Assembly (NCBI GenBank): GCA_013287405.1
Contig: JABDDW010000016.1
Coordinates: 1 to 28,882 of the forward strand
DNA: 28,882 nt
Direction of reading: 5' to 3'
From: Deltaproteobacteria bacterium
GTDB taxonomy: Bacteria; Bdellovibrionota; Bdellovibrionia; JABDDW01
The notes beneath the pieces are model-generated. The model searched no databases, was not told where the DNA came from, and was given only the letters and a program-made list of their open reading frames with translations. Every line of letters starts with the position of its first letter. The first letter of the stretch is position 1. A program made the position numbers and the translations under genes. Of the stretch, positions 17,712 through 26,939 are shown piece by piece.

Positions 17712-18005
17712 TTAACCTTCTTTCGTCGCTTCTTTGGCTTTCTTTTCTGCAGTAGAGTGTCCAAAGAATGTTCGAGTAGGTGAAAACTCACCGTATTTAT
17801 GCCCAATCATATTTTCGGTGACGTAAACAGGAACAAACTTCTTCCCGTTATGGACCGCAAAAGTTAAACCTACGGCTTCTGGGACAATCGTTGATCGCCG
17901 CGACCAAATTTTTATAACTTTTTTGTCTCCCGTCTCTTTGGCTTTCGCCACTTTTTTTACGAGATGTTCATCAACAAAAGGACCTTTTTTTACAGAACGA
18001 GCCAT
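17712..18005 (-). CDS. rpsS: 30S ribosomal protein S19
   Basis: S19 is in the 30S head, partnered with S13. The 97 residues start [19 protein letters not shown] and contain [37 protein letters not shown] and a short Lys/Ala/Glu tail. ATG start, 11 bp after rplB. Confidence 0.98.
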   Translation of the reverse strand: MARSVKKGPFVDEHLVKKVAKAKETGDKKVIKIWSRRSTIVPEAVGLTFAVHNGKKFVPVYVTENMIGHKYGEFSPTRTFFGHSTAEKKAKEATKEG

Positions 18006-18016
18006 ACTTTCCTCTT

Positions 18017-18838
18017 TTACTTGCTACGTCGTTTTACAATGAAACGATTCGTGCGTTTATTGTGTCTTGTCTTATAGCCTTTACACGGCACGGCCCAGGG
18101 AGTCATAGGATGATTTCCCTTTCCCCGACCTTCGCCACCACCCATGGGATGATCGACGGGGTTCATTGCCGTACCCCGCACTGTCGGTCGAATGCCCAGC
18201 CAACGTTGCCTACCCGCTTTACCAATGGTGATATTTTCGTGGTCAGCATTACCAACTTGCCCTATTGTGGCGTAACACTCCGTCAGAATAAATCTTGTTT
18301 CACCACTGGGGAGCCGAACTTGACTATATTGGCCTTCTTTAGCCACTAAAGTCGCCATGGCTCCAGCCCCCTTGGCAATTTGTCCACCCTTTCCTGGTCG
18401 GATTTCTATGTTGTGGATGGTCGTCCCAACTGGAATCGCAGAAATGGGCAGAGCGTTTCCCGGTTTAATATCAGCCTTTGCGCTGGCTAAAATCTCTTGG
18501 CCCACCTCAAGTCCTACGGGGCACAAGATATAAGCTTTTTCGCCATCTTTATAAACGATCAACGCGATTCGTGATGTGCGATTGGGATCGTATTCTATAG
18601 CAATGACCTTCGCAGAAATTTCTCGTTTTGCTCTCTTGAAATCTATGACTCGATACCGACGCTTGTGCCCACCACCAATATGTCGAGTCGTAATAAATCC
18701 GAAATTATTTCGAGCGCCAGTTCGACGTAGTGGACCAAGAAGCGATTTTTCCGGGTGATCCTTGGTTATTTCACTGAAATCAGAGCTCGTTATAAATCTT
18801 CGGCTATGGGAAGTAGGTTTAAAAGTACGAATTCCCAT
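18017..18838 (-). CDS. rplB: 50S ribosomal protein L2
   Basis: L2 is needed for subunit joining and sits near the peptidyl-transferase centre. The 273-residue length is normal. [15 protein letters not shown] start; the middle shows [18 protein letters not shown], and the conserved catalytic-region loop [19 protein letters not shown] carries the functionally important His. ATG start, 2 bp after rplW. Confidence 0.98.
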   Translation of the reverse strand: MGIRTFKPTSHSRRFITSSDFSEITKDHPEKSLLGPLRRTGARNNFGFITTRHIGGGHKRRYRVIDFKRAKREISAKVIAIEYDPNRTSRIALIVYKDGEKAYILCPVGLEVGQEILASAKADIKPGNALPISAIPVGTTIHNIEIRPGKGGQIAKGAGAMATLVAKEGQYSQVRLPSGETRFILTECYATIGQVGNADHENITIGKAGRQRWLGIRPTVRGTAMNPVDHPMGGGEGRGKGNHPMTPWAVPCKGYKTRHNKRTNRFIVKRRSK

Positions 18839-18840
18839 TT

Positions 18841-19128
18841 TTAAGCTCCCTCAAAAATCTTAATTTTTTGGCCGTCGGCAAGACGAACCAAAGCTTTTTT
18901 GAAATAATTAATTTTACTCACGTAGCGTCCCATTCGATGCTGACGGCCTCGACAGTTTAAAGTATGCACGTCAATAACCTTAACGTGGAACGCTGTTTCG
19001 ACGGCTTTAGCAATTTGAGTTTTATTTGCCTTTTCTGCGACCTCAAAAGCATAGACATTGCCTTGAAGATGGTTGGTGTTTTTCTCCGTAATGAGCGGCC
19101 TTTTTAAAATATTGAGACTAGCTGACAT
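18841..19128 (-). CDS. rplW: 50S ribosomal protein L23
   Basis: L23 is the main docking site at the exit tunnel for trigger factor and the signal recognition particle. The 95-residue length is normal. [28 protein letters not shown] and the [18 protein letters not shown] end identify it. The ATG lies inside the rplD end (11-bp overlap), so translation is probably coupled. Confidence 0.96.
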   Translation of the reverse strand: MSASLNILKRPLITEKNTNHLQGNVYAFEVAEKANKTQIAKAVETAFHVKVIDVHTLNCRGRQHRMGRYVSKINYFKKALVRLADGQKIKIFEGA

Positions 19129-19750
19129 GGTTTTCTCCTAATCTTTCCAGGAGCGTATTGACAGCGGCTTTCGAAACTATGCAGCCATCGTATTTTAATA
19201 AATCAAAAACATTTAAACCTTGAACGGCAACGAATTTGTATTTTTCCAAGTTGTGGGCTGCACGTTTAAGATTCGTATTTGCAGCATCGTCAACAATAAG
19301 GGATTTTTCGGTTCCAAACTTCTTTAAGGTGGAGTGTAAGTTCTTAGTTTTACCATCGCACTCTAGAGAATCCACGACCCAGAGCCGTCCCTCAGCCATA
19401 AGATAACTTAAAGCCGTCCTCAATCCCGCCTTCTTCATTTGTTTAGGCAAAGTGTAAGAGTAGTCTCGCGGTTGCGGACCAAAGGCAGTTCCACCGCCAG
19501 GCATAAGTGGAGAGCGATTAGACCCTTGACGGGCTTCGCCGGTTCCTTTTTGTTTGAAAGGTTTTTTTCCCCCACCGCGGACAAGGCCTTTAGTCTTGGT
19601 AGCGACAGTTCCCGCACGACGACAGGCCAACTGCCACCGAACCACACCCTGCATAATATCGGGCCTTACTTCAGCCTTAAATACTTCTTCGGGAACTTCC
19701 AAACTCCCCACTTCTTTTTTATTCAAATCTAAAACTGGAACGCTTAACAT
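19118..19750 (-). CDS. rplD: 50S ribosomal protein L4
   Basis: L4 reaches into the exit tunnel and, in E. coli, represses the S10 operon. The 210-residue length is normal. The tunnel-loop segment KPFKQKGTGEARQGSNRSP followed by GGGTAFGPQPRDYSYTLPK is diagnostic. ATG start, 27 bp after rplC. In this genome rpsJ follows tuf by 12 bp, so the E. coli-style S10 leader on which L4 acts is not present at the usual place. Confidence 0.97.
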   Translation of the reverse strand: MLSVPVLDLNKKEVGSLEVPEEVFKAEVRPDIMQGVVRWQLACRRAGTVATKTKGLVRGGGKKPFKQKGTGEARQGSNRSPLMPGGGTAFGPQPRDYSYTLPKQMKKAGLRTALSYLMAEGRLWVVDSLECDGKTKNLHSTLKKFGTEKSLIVDDAANTNLKRAAHNLEKYKFVAVQGLNVFDLLKYDGCIVSKAAVNTLLERLGENHVS

Positions 19751-19777
19751 ATTTTTATTCCTACTTGTTACGAAAGC

Positions 19778-20476
19778 TTAACCTGCAACCTGTTTTGTCA
19801 ACCGAACTAAAGCATTTCGGCCACCAGGCACAGGCCCGGAAAGCAAAATCACTTTATCGTCATAGTAAACGTCAATGACTTTCAAATTTCTAATCGTAGT
19901 CGTTTCATCACCTAAATGCCCGGGGAAGTGCTTCCCTTTCATGATCCGACCCGGCCATGTTCTGTTACCAGAAGAACCAGGTTGTCGATGAAAGGTTGAT
20001 CCGTGAGCCCCGGGACCGCCACCGGCATTCCACCGCTTTACAGAGCCAGCAAAACCTTTTCCTTTGGACGTCGATGTCGCCTTGACGGCATCTCCCTTTT
20101 TTAAGCTCTCAAGGGATATATGGGCTCCGACCGCGGCCCCTTCCGGTAGCTTTTGCCTTACTTCGCGTACAAAATAAGCTCCCGCTTTAAACCCGGCTTT
20201 CTTCAAAGTATTCTGCTGGGCTTTTGGAGATCTTGTGGGTTTACGAGGACGACAAGCCATCTGGACGGCTTCGTACCCATCATTTGCCGCAGTTTTAACC
20301 TGAGAAACCGTCCAAGGTTCATATTGGAGAACCGTACAAGGAACCATTTCGCCTTTTTCATTTATGACTTGGGTCATCCCCAATTTAAAAGCGTAAAGAG
20401 ACTCAACATTAACAGAGTTGGTCTTGTTAGCAGGTTCATGTCCTTTTACTTCTTCAGTCTTTTTCTCTTCTGACAT
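19778..20476 (-). CDS. rplC: 50S ribosomal protein L3 with N-terminal extension
   Basis: L3 is an early 50S assembly protein near the peptidyl-transferase centre. The core starts near residue 26 (LYAFKLGMTQVINEKGEMVP). It includes SKGKGFAGSVKRWNAGGGPG, the HGSTFHRQPGSSGN loop, which is the usual site of PrmB glutamine methylation, and KGKHFPGHLGDE. At 232 residues it is about 25 longer than the usual core because of a charged N-terminal lead (MSEEKKTEEVKGHEPANKTN). ATG start with AGGAAAG upstream; the next Met (residue 34) would cut the fold. Confidence 0.96.
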   Translation of the reverse strand: MSEEKKTEEVKGHEPANKTNSVNVESLYAFKLGMTQVINEKGEMVPCTVLQYEPWTVSQVKTAANDGYEAVQMACRPRKPTRSPKAQQNTLKKAGFKAGAYFVREVRQKLPEGAAVGAHISLESLKKGDAVKATSTSKGKGFAGSVKRWNAGGGPGAHGSTFHRQPGSSGNRTWPGRIMKGKHFPGHLGDETTTIRNLKVIDVYYDDKVILLSGPVPGGRNALVRLTKQVAG

Positions 20477-20487
20477 TTTTCTCTTTC

Positions 20488-20805
20488 CTAAACAACTGAC
20501 AATTTGATTTCGACATCCACTCCGGCCGACAAATCAAGCTTCATTAAATGATCAACCGTTTGTTGGGTGGGTTCTAAAATATCGAGAAGCCTCTTATGAG
20601 TCCGAATCTCGAATTGCTCACGGGACTTTTTATCAACGTGAGGAGAGCGAAGCACAGTATAGCGATTCACAGCCGTTGGCAGTGGAATCGGTCCTGCGAC
20701 TCGTGCGCCCGTTCGTTTAGCCGTGTCTACAATTTCTCGAGTCGATTGATCTAAAAGTCTGTGATCAAAAGCTCTGAGACGAATTCGGATCTTTTGGCTC
20801 TGCAT
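20488..20805 (-). CDS. rpsJ: 30S ribosomal protein S10
   Basis: S10 is in the 30S head and is also the NusE transcription antitermination factor. The 105-residue length is normal. [38 protein letters not shown] and the [18 protein letters not shown] end identify it. ATG start, 12 bp after tuf. That places the S10 genes directly behind the str genes with no terminator. Its Ile codons are all ATT or ATC, in contrast to tuf next door. Confidence 0.98.
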   Translation of the reverse strand: MQSQKIRIRLRAFDHRLLDQSTREIVDTAKRTGARVAGPIPLPTAVNRYTVLRSPHVDKKSREQFEIRTHKRLLDILEPTQQTVDHLMKLDLSAGVDVEIKLSVV

Positions 20806-20817
20806 TTTTTTCTTCCT

Positions 20818-22008
20818 TTACTCTATAATCTCAGCGACGACACCGGCACCCACTGTTTTACCACCCTCTCGAATGGCAAATCGTAGCTCCTTTTCCATCG
20901 CTATCGGCGTGATCAGCTCCACCGATATACTCACTCGATCCCCAGGCATGACCATCTCAGTTCCTTCCTTTAACGTACACACTCCCGTCACATCCGTCGT
21001 CCTAAAATAAAACTGCGGTCGGTAACCGTTAAAAAATGGCGTGTGCCTTCCTCCTTCTTCCTTGGTCAATATATACGCCTCAGCCTTAAACTTCTTATGG
21101 GGCGATATCGATCCAGGCGCACACAACACCTGACCTCGCTCCACTTCCTCTTTCTTTGTTCCTCTTAACAACGCTCCTATATTGTCTCCTGCTTCCCCGT
21201 AATCAAGAAGCTTTCTAAACATCTCCACTCCCGTCACCGTCGTCTTCACCGTAGGCCTTAAACCCACTATCTCCACTTCCTCATTGATCTTTATTACCCC
21301 TCTCTCCACTCTCCCCGTCACCACTGTCCCTCGACCTGAAATCGAGAACACATCCTCTACGGGCATTAAGAAAGGTTTATCCTTCTGACGCACAGGCTGC
21401 GGTATATAACTATCCACAGCCTCCATAAGCTTATGTATTGCTCCTGCTCCTATATCCCCTTTATCCCCTTCTAGGGCCTTCAATGCAGATCCTTTTACTA
21501 TCGGTATCTGATCTCCAGGGTACTCATACTTACTTAAAAGCTCTCTCACCTCTAACTCAACTAAATCTAAGAGCTCTTTATCATCCACCATATCAGCCTT
21601 GTTCATAAACACCACTAACGCAGGAACACCAACTTGCCGCGCTAGCAATATATGCTCTCTTGTCTGTGGCATCGGTCCATCCGCTGCTGACACCACCAAA
21701 ATAGCCCCGTCCATCTGCGCTGCACCCGTTATCATGTTCTTGACATAATCCGCATGACCAGGGCAGTCCACGTGCGCATAGTGCCTCTTTGACGTCTCAT
21801 ACTCAACATGCGCTGTCGCTATCGTGATCCCCCGCTCCCTCTCCTCGGGCGCCTTATCTATCTGATCGTAAGCTAAAAACTTCGCTCCACCCGTCTCAGC
21901 CAATACCTTCGTTATCGCCGCCGTCAGTGTCGTCTTCCCATGATCTACGTGCCCTATCGTTCCAATATTGCAGTGGGGCTTCTTACGCTCAAATTTCTCT
22001 TTAGCCAT
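20818..22008 (-). CDS. tuf: Elongation factor Tu
   Basis: EF-Tu is a GTPase that delivers aminoacyl-tRNA to the A site. The 396-residue length is normal. GTPase motifs: GHVDHGKT (19-26), DCPGH and NKADMVD; domains 2 and 3 are complete, ending [13 protein letters not shown] start, with GAGGAGAG about 10 bases upstream. Codon usage is strange: I counted 19 of 27 Ile codons as ATA, with frequent AGA/AGG, TTG, ACG and GTG. Adjacent rpsJ has no ATA among 7 Ile codons. The first 15 or so and last 20 or so codons look like the neighbours, so the interior (about 20890-21960) may be of different origin. Confidence 0.98.
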   Translation of the reverse strand: MAKEKFERKKPHCNIGTIGHVDHGKTTLTAAITKVLAETGGAKFLAYDQIDKAPEERERGITIATAHVEYETSKRHYAHVDCPGHADYVKNMITGAAQMDGAILVVSAADGPMPQTREHILLARQVGVPALVVFMNKADMVDDKELLDLVELEVRELLSKYEYPGDQIPIVKGSALKALEGDKGDIGAGAIHKLMEAVDSYIPQPVRQKDKPFLMPVEDVFSISGRGTVVTGRVERGVIKINEEVEIVGLRPTVKTTVTGVEMFRKLLDYGEAGDNIGALLRGTKKEEVERGQVLCAPGSISPHKKFKAEAYILTKEEGGRHTPFFNGYRPQFYFRTTDVTGVCTLKEGTEMVMPGDRVSISVELITPIAMEKELRFAIREGGKTVGAGVVAEIIE

Positions 22009-22066
22009 ATTTTCTTTTCTCTCCTCAGAGTTTTTATCTCGAGATTTTCATCTCAATTAATTTTGT
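22009..22066 (-). promoter_or_regulatory. fusA-tuf intercistronic hairpin
   Basis: In the 58-bp spacer, the minus-strand RNA can form GAGAU-GAAA-AUCUC (22054-22050 with 22045-22041), a 5-bp stem closed by a GNRA-like loop. ATCTCGAGAT (22036-22045) is a 10-bp palindrome offering an alternative fold. No U-tract follows, so it is unlikely to be a terminator. It could be an RNA processing or stability site for tuf mRNA. Confidence 0.35.
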
Positions 22067-24166
22067 TTACCTGGTAGCTTTCGAAATAATTTCCGCCGAC
22101 ACGTTCGGAGGAATTTGCAAGTAATGGGTAAATTCCATCGAGTAACTTGCCCTTCCCTGACTCATCGAACGAAGATCAGTCGAATAACCGAACATTTGTG
22201 CAAGGGGAACTTCCGCAGAAATAACTTGGGTCGAATGCCTTGCAGTCATATTCAAAATTTTTCCACGACGTGAATTCAGATCTCCAATTATACTTCCCAT
22301 AAATTCCTCGGGAGTAAGAACCTCCACTTTCATGATCGGTTCAAGAAGAACTGGATTAGCTTTTTTTACGCCGTCTTTAAATCCGATGGAACCTGCGATT
22401 TTAAAAGCCATTTCGCTTGAGTCGACATCGTGATAGCTACCGTCAAATAGAGTCACTTTTACATCAACTATAGGGTAGCCTGCAAGCACTCCGTTCTCAC
22501 AAGCCTCTTTTATTCCGCGATCTACCGGAGTGATGAATTCTTTCGGAATTGCCCCTCCAACAACTTTGTTCACAAATTCGTACCCATGACCAGCGGTATT
22601 GGGTTCAATTTCAAGCCAAACATGACCGTACTGACCTTTGCCACCGGACTGACGAACGAATTTTCCCTCGGATTGGATCTTCTTGGTAATAGTTTCACGG
22701 TAAGCCACCTGGGGCTTACCTACATTGGCTTCTACCTTAAATTCCCGCTTGAGACGGTCAATTATAATTTCAAGATGGAGCTCTCCCATCCCAGAAAGGA
22801 TCGTTTGGCCCGTATCTGGATCAACCTTCATTCTAAAGGAGGGGTCTTCAATGGCTAATTTTTGAAGACTAAGACCAAGCTTTTCTTGATCTGCTGTGGT
22901 TTTCGCCTCAACAGCCACGCTGATAACGGGTTCTGGAAACTGAATAGCCTCTAGTAAAATAGGATGGTCTTTGTCACAAAGGGTATCCCCAGTCGTGGTA
23001 TGTTTAAGCCCTACGGCCGCGGCGATATCCCCCGCTTTGACATCTTTAATTTCTTCCCTTTGATTGGCGTGCATTCTTAAAAGACGACCAACCCTTTCGT
23101 TTTTACCTTTTGTTGCGTTATGAATGTAGCTTCCTGCACTGATTCCGCCTGAATAGACTCGAAAATAAGTCAACTGCCCCACATATGGATCTGTCATAAT
23201 CTTAAATGCCAATGCGCTAAAAGGAGCCTTGAAGTCAGTTTTTCGAGATATTTCCTTGTCATGATTTTCAACTTCAACGCCTTTAACGTCGGGAATATCT
23301 AAAGGACTGGGGAGGTAATCAACAACGGCATCTAGCATCGGTTGAACACCCTTGTTTTTAAAAGCCGCCCCACAGAGGACAGGGACTCCTTTTAGTCCAA
23401 TGGTACCCTTGCGCAAGGCTTTCTTAATTTCTGATACTTCGATAGGCCGACCCTCCAGGAATTTTTCCGTTAAAGCCTCGTCAAAATCAGCCACATGCTC
23501 TATGAGATAACTTCTCAGTTCTTCAGCCTCTTCTTTGAGCTCAGAGGGAATGTCAACAATCTTAAATTTAGCCCCGAGAGTGTCTTCCTCCCAGATTGTG
23601 GCTTTCATAGTGATCAGGTCGACAACCCCTTTGAAATTTTCTTCGGTTCCCACGGGCATTTGTATCGGGATGGGATTGGCATTTAATTTATTTTTTATGG
23701 ATTGCCAGCTCATCGTAAAATCGGCCCCTATTCGGTCCATCTTATTTACAAACGCTATTCTCGGAACTTCATACTTATCGGCCTGCCGCCACACCGTCTC
23801 AGATTGAGGTTCGACGCCATTAACGGCATCAAATACGCAGACGGCTCCATCAAGAACCCGAAGAGACCTCTCCACCTCAATGGTGAAATCAACGTGCCCG
23901 GGAGTATCGATAATGTTTATTCGATGGTCATTCCAACCACAGCTCGTGGCCGCGGAAGTAATGGTGATTCCCCTCTCTTGTTCTTGGGGCATCCAATCCA
24001 TGGTGGCAGCACCATCATGGACTTCGCCTATTTTATAATTAACTCCGGTGTAATAGAGAATGCGCTCGGTTGTTGTGGTTTTGCCTGCGTCTATGTGGGC
24101 CATTATCCCAATGTTGCGGGTGAATTTAAGATCCTCGGTCTTTTGAGGCTGTTCGGCGGCATCCAT
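22067..24166 (-). CDS. fusA: Elongation factor G
   Basis: EF-G is a GTPase that drives translocation and, with RRF, ribosome recycling. The 699-residue length is normal. Motifs: AHIDAGKT (23-30), [11 protein letters not shown] (switch I region), DTPGHVDF and [10 protein letters not shown]. Domain III has [11 protein letters not shown], domain [14 protein letters not shown] and [11 protein letters not shown], domain [19 protein letters not shown] start 3 bp after the rpsG stop, with a GGTAGGA ribosome site over that stop. A short charged N-terminal lead precedes the G domain. Confidence 0.98.
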   Translation of the reverse strand: MDAAEQPQKTEDLKFTRNIGIMAHIDAGKTTTTERILYYTGVNYKIGEVHDGAATMDWMPQEQERGITITSAATSCGWNDHRINIIDTPGHVDFTIEVERSLRVLDGAVCVFDAVNGVEPQSETVWRQADKYEVPRIAFVNKMDRIGADFTMSWQSIKNKLNANPIPIQMPVGTEENFKGVVDLITMKATIWEEDTLGAKFKIVDIPSELKEEAEELRSYLIEHVADFDEALTEKFLEGRPIEVSEIKKALRKGTIGLKGVPVLCGAAFKNKGVQPMLDAVVDYLPSPLDIPDVKGVEVENHDKEISRKTDFKAPFSALAFKIMTDPYVGQLTYFRVYSGGISAGSYIHNATKGKNERVGRLLRMHANQREEIKDVKAGDIAAAVGLKHTTTGDTLCDKDHPILLEAIQFPEPVISVAVEAKTTADQEKLGLSLQKLAIEDPSFRMKVDPDTGQTILSGMGELHLEIIIDRLKREFKVEANVGKPQVAYRETITKKIQSEGKFVRQSGGKGQYGHVWLEIEPNTAGHGYEFVNKVVGGAIPKEFITPVDRGIKEACENGVLAGYPIVDVKVTLFDGSYHDVDSSEMAFKIAGSIGFKDGVKKANPVLLEPIMKVEVLTPEEFMGSIIGDLNSRRGKILNMTARHSTQVISAEVPLAQMFGYSTDLRSMSQGRASYSMEFTHYLQIPPNVSAEIISKATR

Positions 24167-24169
24167 TTC

Positions 24170-24646
<477 letters not shown>

Positions 24647-24661
24647 TTAAAATCTGCTCCT

Positions 24662-25042
24662 TTACGTTGCTGCTTTTGGACGTTTTGTTCCGTATTTGGA
24701 CCTTCCGTTTTTTCGGTCGGCAACACCTTGGGTGTCTAATGTTCCGCGAATTATATGATAACGAACTCCTGGCAAATCTTTAACCCGTCCCCCACGAATG
24801 AGAACAACGCTATGCTCTTGAAGATTATGGCCAACACCCGGAATATAGGATGTGACTTCATACCCATTTGTCAGACGCACTCTTGCCACTTTTCGAAGAG
24901 CTGAATTGGGTTTCTTTGGAGTCGTGGTATAAACCCTAACGCAAACACCACGCTTTTGAGGTGACCCTTGGAGTGCAGGAGAGGCTGTTTTTCTTTTTTG
25001 TTTTTGCCTTTCTCGGCGAATCAGTTGGTTAATCGTTGGCAT
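24662..25042 (-). CDS. rpsL: 30S ribosomal protein S12
   Basis: S12 acts in the decoding centre. The ATG at 25042 gives [20 protein letters not shown] and 126 residues, with AAGGAA 6 bases upstream. A TTG five codons earlier (25057) would add MQGIE and is rejected. Lys43 (TTPKKPNS) and Lys88 ([10 protein letters not shown]) are present, the positions whose changes give streptomycin resistance; this allele is therefore wild-type there. It is the first gene after the promoter at 25133-25160, with a leader of about 85 nt. Confidence 0.98.
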   Translation of the reverse strand: MPTINQLIRRERQKQKRKTASPALQGSPQKRGVCVRVYTTTPKKPNSALRKVARVRLTNGYEVTSYIPGVGHNLQEHSVVLIRGGRVKDLPGVRYHIIRGTLDTQGVADRKNGRSKYGTKRPKAAT

Positions 25043-25064
25043 TTCAATTCCTTGCAATTACAAG

Positions 25065-25078
25065 TTATTTTAAAATAA
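25065..25078 (-). promoter_or_regulatory. 14-bp AT palindrome in the rpsL leader
   Basis: TTATTTTAAAATAA is a perfect 7+7 palindrome between the promoter and the rpsL start, about 22 bases ahead of the start codon. It might be an operator or a chance AT-rich palindrome. No protein was assigned. Confidence 0.25.
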
Positions 25079-25132
25079 GCACCATTGCATTTAGGCGTAG
25101 AAAACTCTTATCGCGCTACTTGCGAAGCTCGC

Positions 25133-25160
25133 ATTATATGTTTTTTAGACGTCAGGTCAA
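25133..25160 (-). promoter_or_regulatory. Sigma70-type promoter for the str-S10-spc-alpha series
   Basis: On the minus strand, TTGACC (25160-25155), a 16-base spacer and a perfect TATAAT (25138-25133). Transcription would start near 25126. The bases after the -10 (GCGAGC) form a GC-rich discriminator of the kind linked to stringent (ppGpp) repression; that link is inferred. It is the only clear promoter found ahead of rpsL. Confidence 0.75.
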
Positions 25161-25243
25161 GCACTTAGACTGCAATTTTTGGATTTAATTGCAAGAATTC
25201 CAGGCGGAAGACGTAATATTGCCGTGCCCATCGTCGATAGAGC

Positions 25244-25266
25244 AAAACACGACTCGGGAGGCCGTG
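25244..25266 (-). terminator. Candidate terminator after the histidine kinase gene
   Basis: The minus strand can form CACGGC-CTCCCGA-GTCGTG (25266-25261 with 25253-25248; 6 bp with one G-U) followed by TTTT (25247-25244). The stem is modest and the T-run short, so termination may be partial. It separates the kinase from the rpsL promoter. Confidence 0.4.
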
Positions 25267-25281
25267 CCAATTTAGTCCCTC

Positions 25282-26862
25282 CTAAACTGAGGGGCCCACC
25301 TTTGGTAAATACACAATAAATGTAGATCCCCCACCCAGTTCGCTTTCAACTTCAAGCCTCCCGGAATGGGCATCTACGATCCCTTTGGAGATATAAAGAC
25401 CAAGGCCAAGCCCACTTATATTATGCCTAGAAACGGCCCTCTCGAATCGATTAAAGATTCGTTTTAAATCGACATCAGCAATTCCCACGCCGTCATCTTT
25501 TACAGAAAAAATGATGTGCTCAGCCGAGTCACTCGCTCTGATTTCAATGGGTTTATTTTCACCATACTTAATGGCGTTGGTTAGCAGGTTCTCTAAGACC
25601 TGCTCTATCCTATATCGATCAGCATGAAGAACAAGACTTCCGGGGAGATCAAAAACAAATGATACGCCTGAACCCTTGATCTGGAATTCTAAAAGGCCTG
25701 TAACGTCTCTGATAAGTTCGACGAGATCAAAGCTTTGTTTTTCAATCTGCAGGTTCCCCGAGGAGATTTTTGAAACATCCAACATCATCTCCACCAATTT
25801 CGTTAGGCGATCGATTTGCTTATCCAGAAGAATCACAAATTTACTCATCCTCCCATCACCCAGAGTTTTTCCCCGACTCAATTCCCTTTCCAAATACTGA
25901 GATTGAATTTTAAGAGAGGTGAGAGGCGTCTTTAATTCGTGAGAGGCTATAGAGATAAACTCATCCCTCAGTCTGATACTTTCAAACATCGCACCAGCCA
26001 AAACCCGTTCTCGCTCGGCACGCTTTCGGTCGCCAATTTTTTGAACTGTCACAAGTCTCGCAGGACGACCATCATACTTGAAATCCTTACCCCGAACCTC
26101 GATTTCAAACTCTTCACCGCTTCTCGTGATCCCTTTTGTTTCTAAGGCGGTGTGGTACCCACGTTTAATCTCTCCTGCTATACGCTCTCTCTCTGTCGGA
26201 TGGATAATGCAAAGGTAATGAGCGTCAATAATCTGAGCTCGGGTATATCCGAACATTTCTAATAATGAATCGTTAACATTTTGAATAGTTTGATTTTGGT
26301 GGACAAGGACTCCTTCAAACGTGGAATTAAATAAAAGTTGAAATCTGCTGTGAGCCTCAGCGAGCCCCAGGAGGGCAGAATGACGCCCACGAAGGCCAAT
26401 ATTAGCTTGCAAAATTATTGTGACAAGACCTGGAAAATAAATTGATTTTGCTAACGCTGGAAGAGTTGAAACTAAGATCCCCGATAAAGTGAGAACAAAA
26501 AGCGAATACCAAAATAAAGCTGTGCTTGAATAGAGGAGAAGACTAACGGCCATAACCGTAACGTACGATCCGATGATCCAATTTAAGTCACCATCATTTT
26601 TCAAGAAAAGGTAGTAGTAATGAAAGGTGATGAGCCAAGAAGCTACGATAAAGAGAAAGTGAAAATTCCTTTTAGCCCAGTCACTAAAAAAACTACTGAC
26701 CCAGAAGACCAAGCAGACTCCCACCACCGCCAATCGACCAGGTAAGGGGTTAAAAGCCTGAGGGAAAAGGAAATGGACAGCCATCCACCAGAAAAGGTAG
26801 ACCGACCCTGCTACGAGAAGCAGGAATCGATAATGTCCTAGCTCTTTATCCGTGGTCTTCAA
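25282..26862 (-). CDS. Membrane-bound PAS sensor histidine kinase
   Basis: The protein has 526 residues. About five or six hydrophobic segments lie between residues 12 and 157, with no large periplasmic loop, so the sensor may be intramembrane. A PAS domain follows (about 172-280; QLLFNSTFEGVLVHQNQTIQ, then a PAC-like GITRSGEEFEIEVRG), and then the HisKA helix with FISIASHELKTPLTSLK (phospho-acceptor His308). The ATPase domain has the N box NLLTNAIKY (425-433), G1 DDGVGI (456-461) and G2 GLGLGL (484-489), so it is complete and likely active. The start is TTG with GAGG 7 bases upstream; an ATG just before is out of frame. No response regulator is adjacent, so the partner and signal are unknown. 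It sits between rpoC and rpsL, which is unusual. Confidence 0.93.
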   Translation of the reverse strand: MKTTDKELGHYRFLLLVAGSVYLFWWMAVHFLFPQAFNPLPGRLAVVGVCLVFWVSSFFSDWAKRNFHFLFIVASWLITFHYYYLFLKNDGDLNWIIGSYVTVMAVSLLLYSSTALFWYSLFVLTLSGILVSTLPALAKSIYFPGLVTIILQANIGLRGRHSALLGLAEAHSRFQLLFNSTFEGVLVHQNQTIQNVNDSLLEMFGYTRAQIIDAHYLCIIHPTERERIAGEIKRGYHTALETKGITRSGEEFEIEVRGKDFKYDGRPARLVTVQKIGDRKRAERERVLAGAMFESIRLRDEFISIASHELKTPLTSLKIQSQYLERELSRGKTLGDGRMSKFVILLDKQIDRLTKLVEMMLDVSKISSGNLQIEKQSFDLVELIRDVTGLLEFQIKGSGVSFVFDLPGSLVLHADRYRIEQVLENLLTNAIKYGENKPIEIRASDSAEHIIFSVKDDGVGIADVDLKRIFNRFERAVSRHNISGLGLGLYISKGIVDAHSGRLEVESELGGGSTFIVYLPKVGPSV

Positions 26863-26875
26863 TCCTCATCCTCTG

Positions 26876-26905
26876 AAATAAAACCGCCAGGTCTCCCTGG
26901 CGGTT
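26876..26905 (-). terminator. Rho-independent terminator of the rpoC transcript
   Basis: AACCGCCAGG (minus strand, 26905-26896), loop GAGA, CCTGGCGGTT (26891-26882), a perfect 10-bp stem, followed by a T-rich run (TTTTATTT, ending about 26876). It lies 35 bp after the rpoC stop and 13 bp before the kinase start. Confidence 0.88.
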
Positions 26906-26939
26906 GGTATTATACTCTTAGAATTTCAAAGAACCTTAC

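Noticed and set aside
25277..25293. Hairpin CCCTC/GAGGG over the kinase stop codon as a terminator
   Set aside because: The stem is only 5 bp and is not followed by a T-run on the minus strand.
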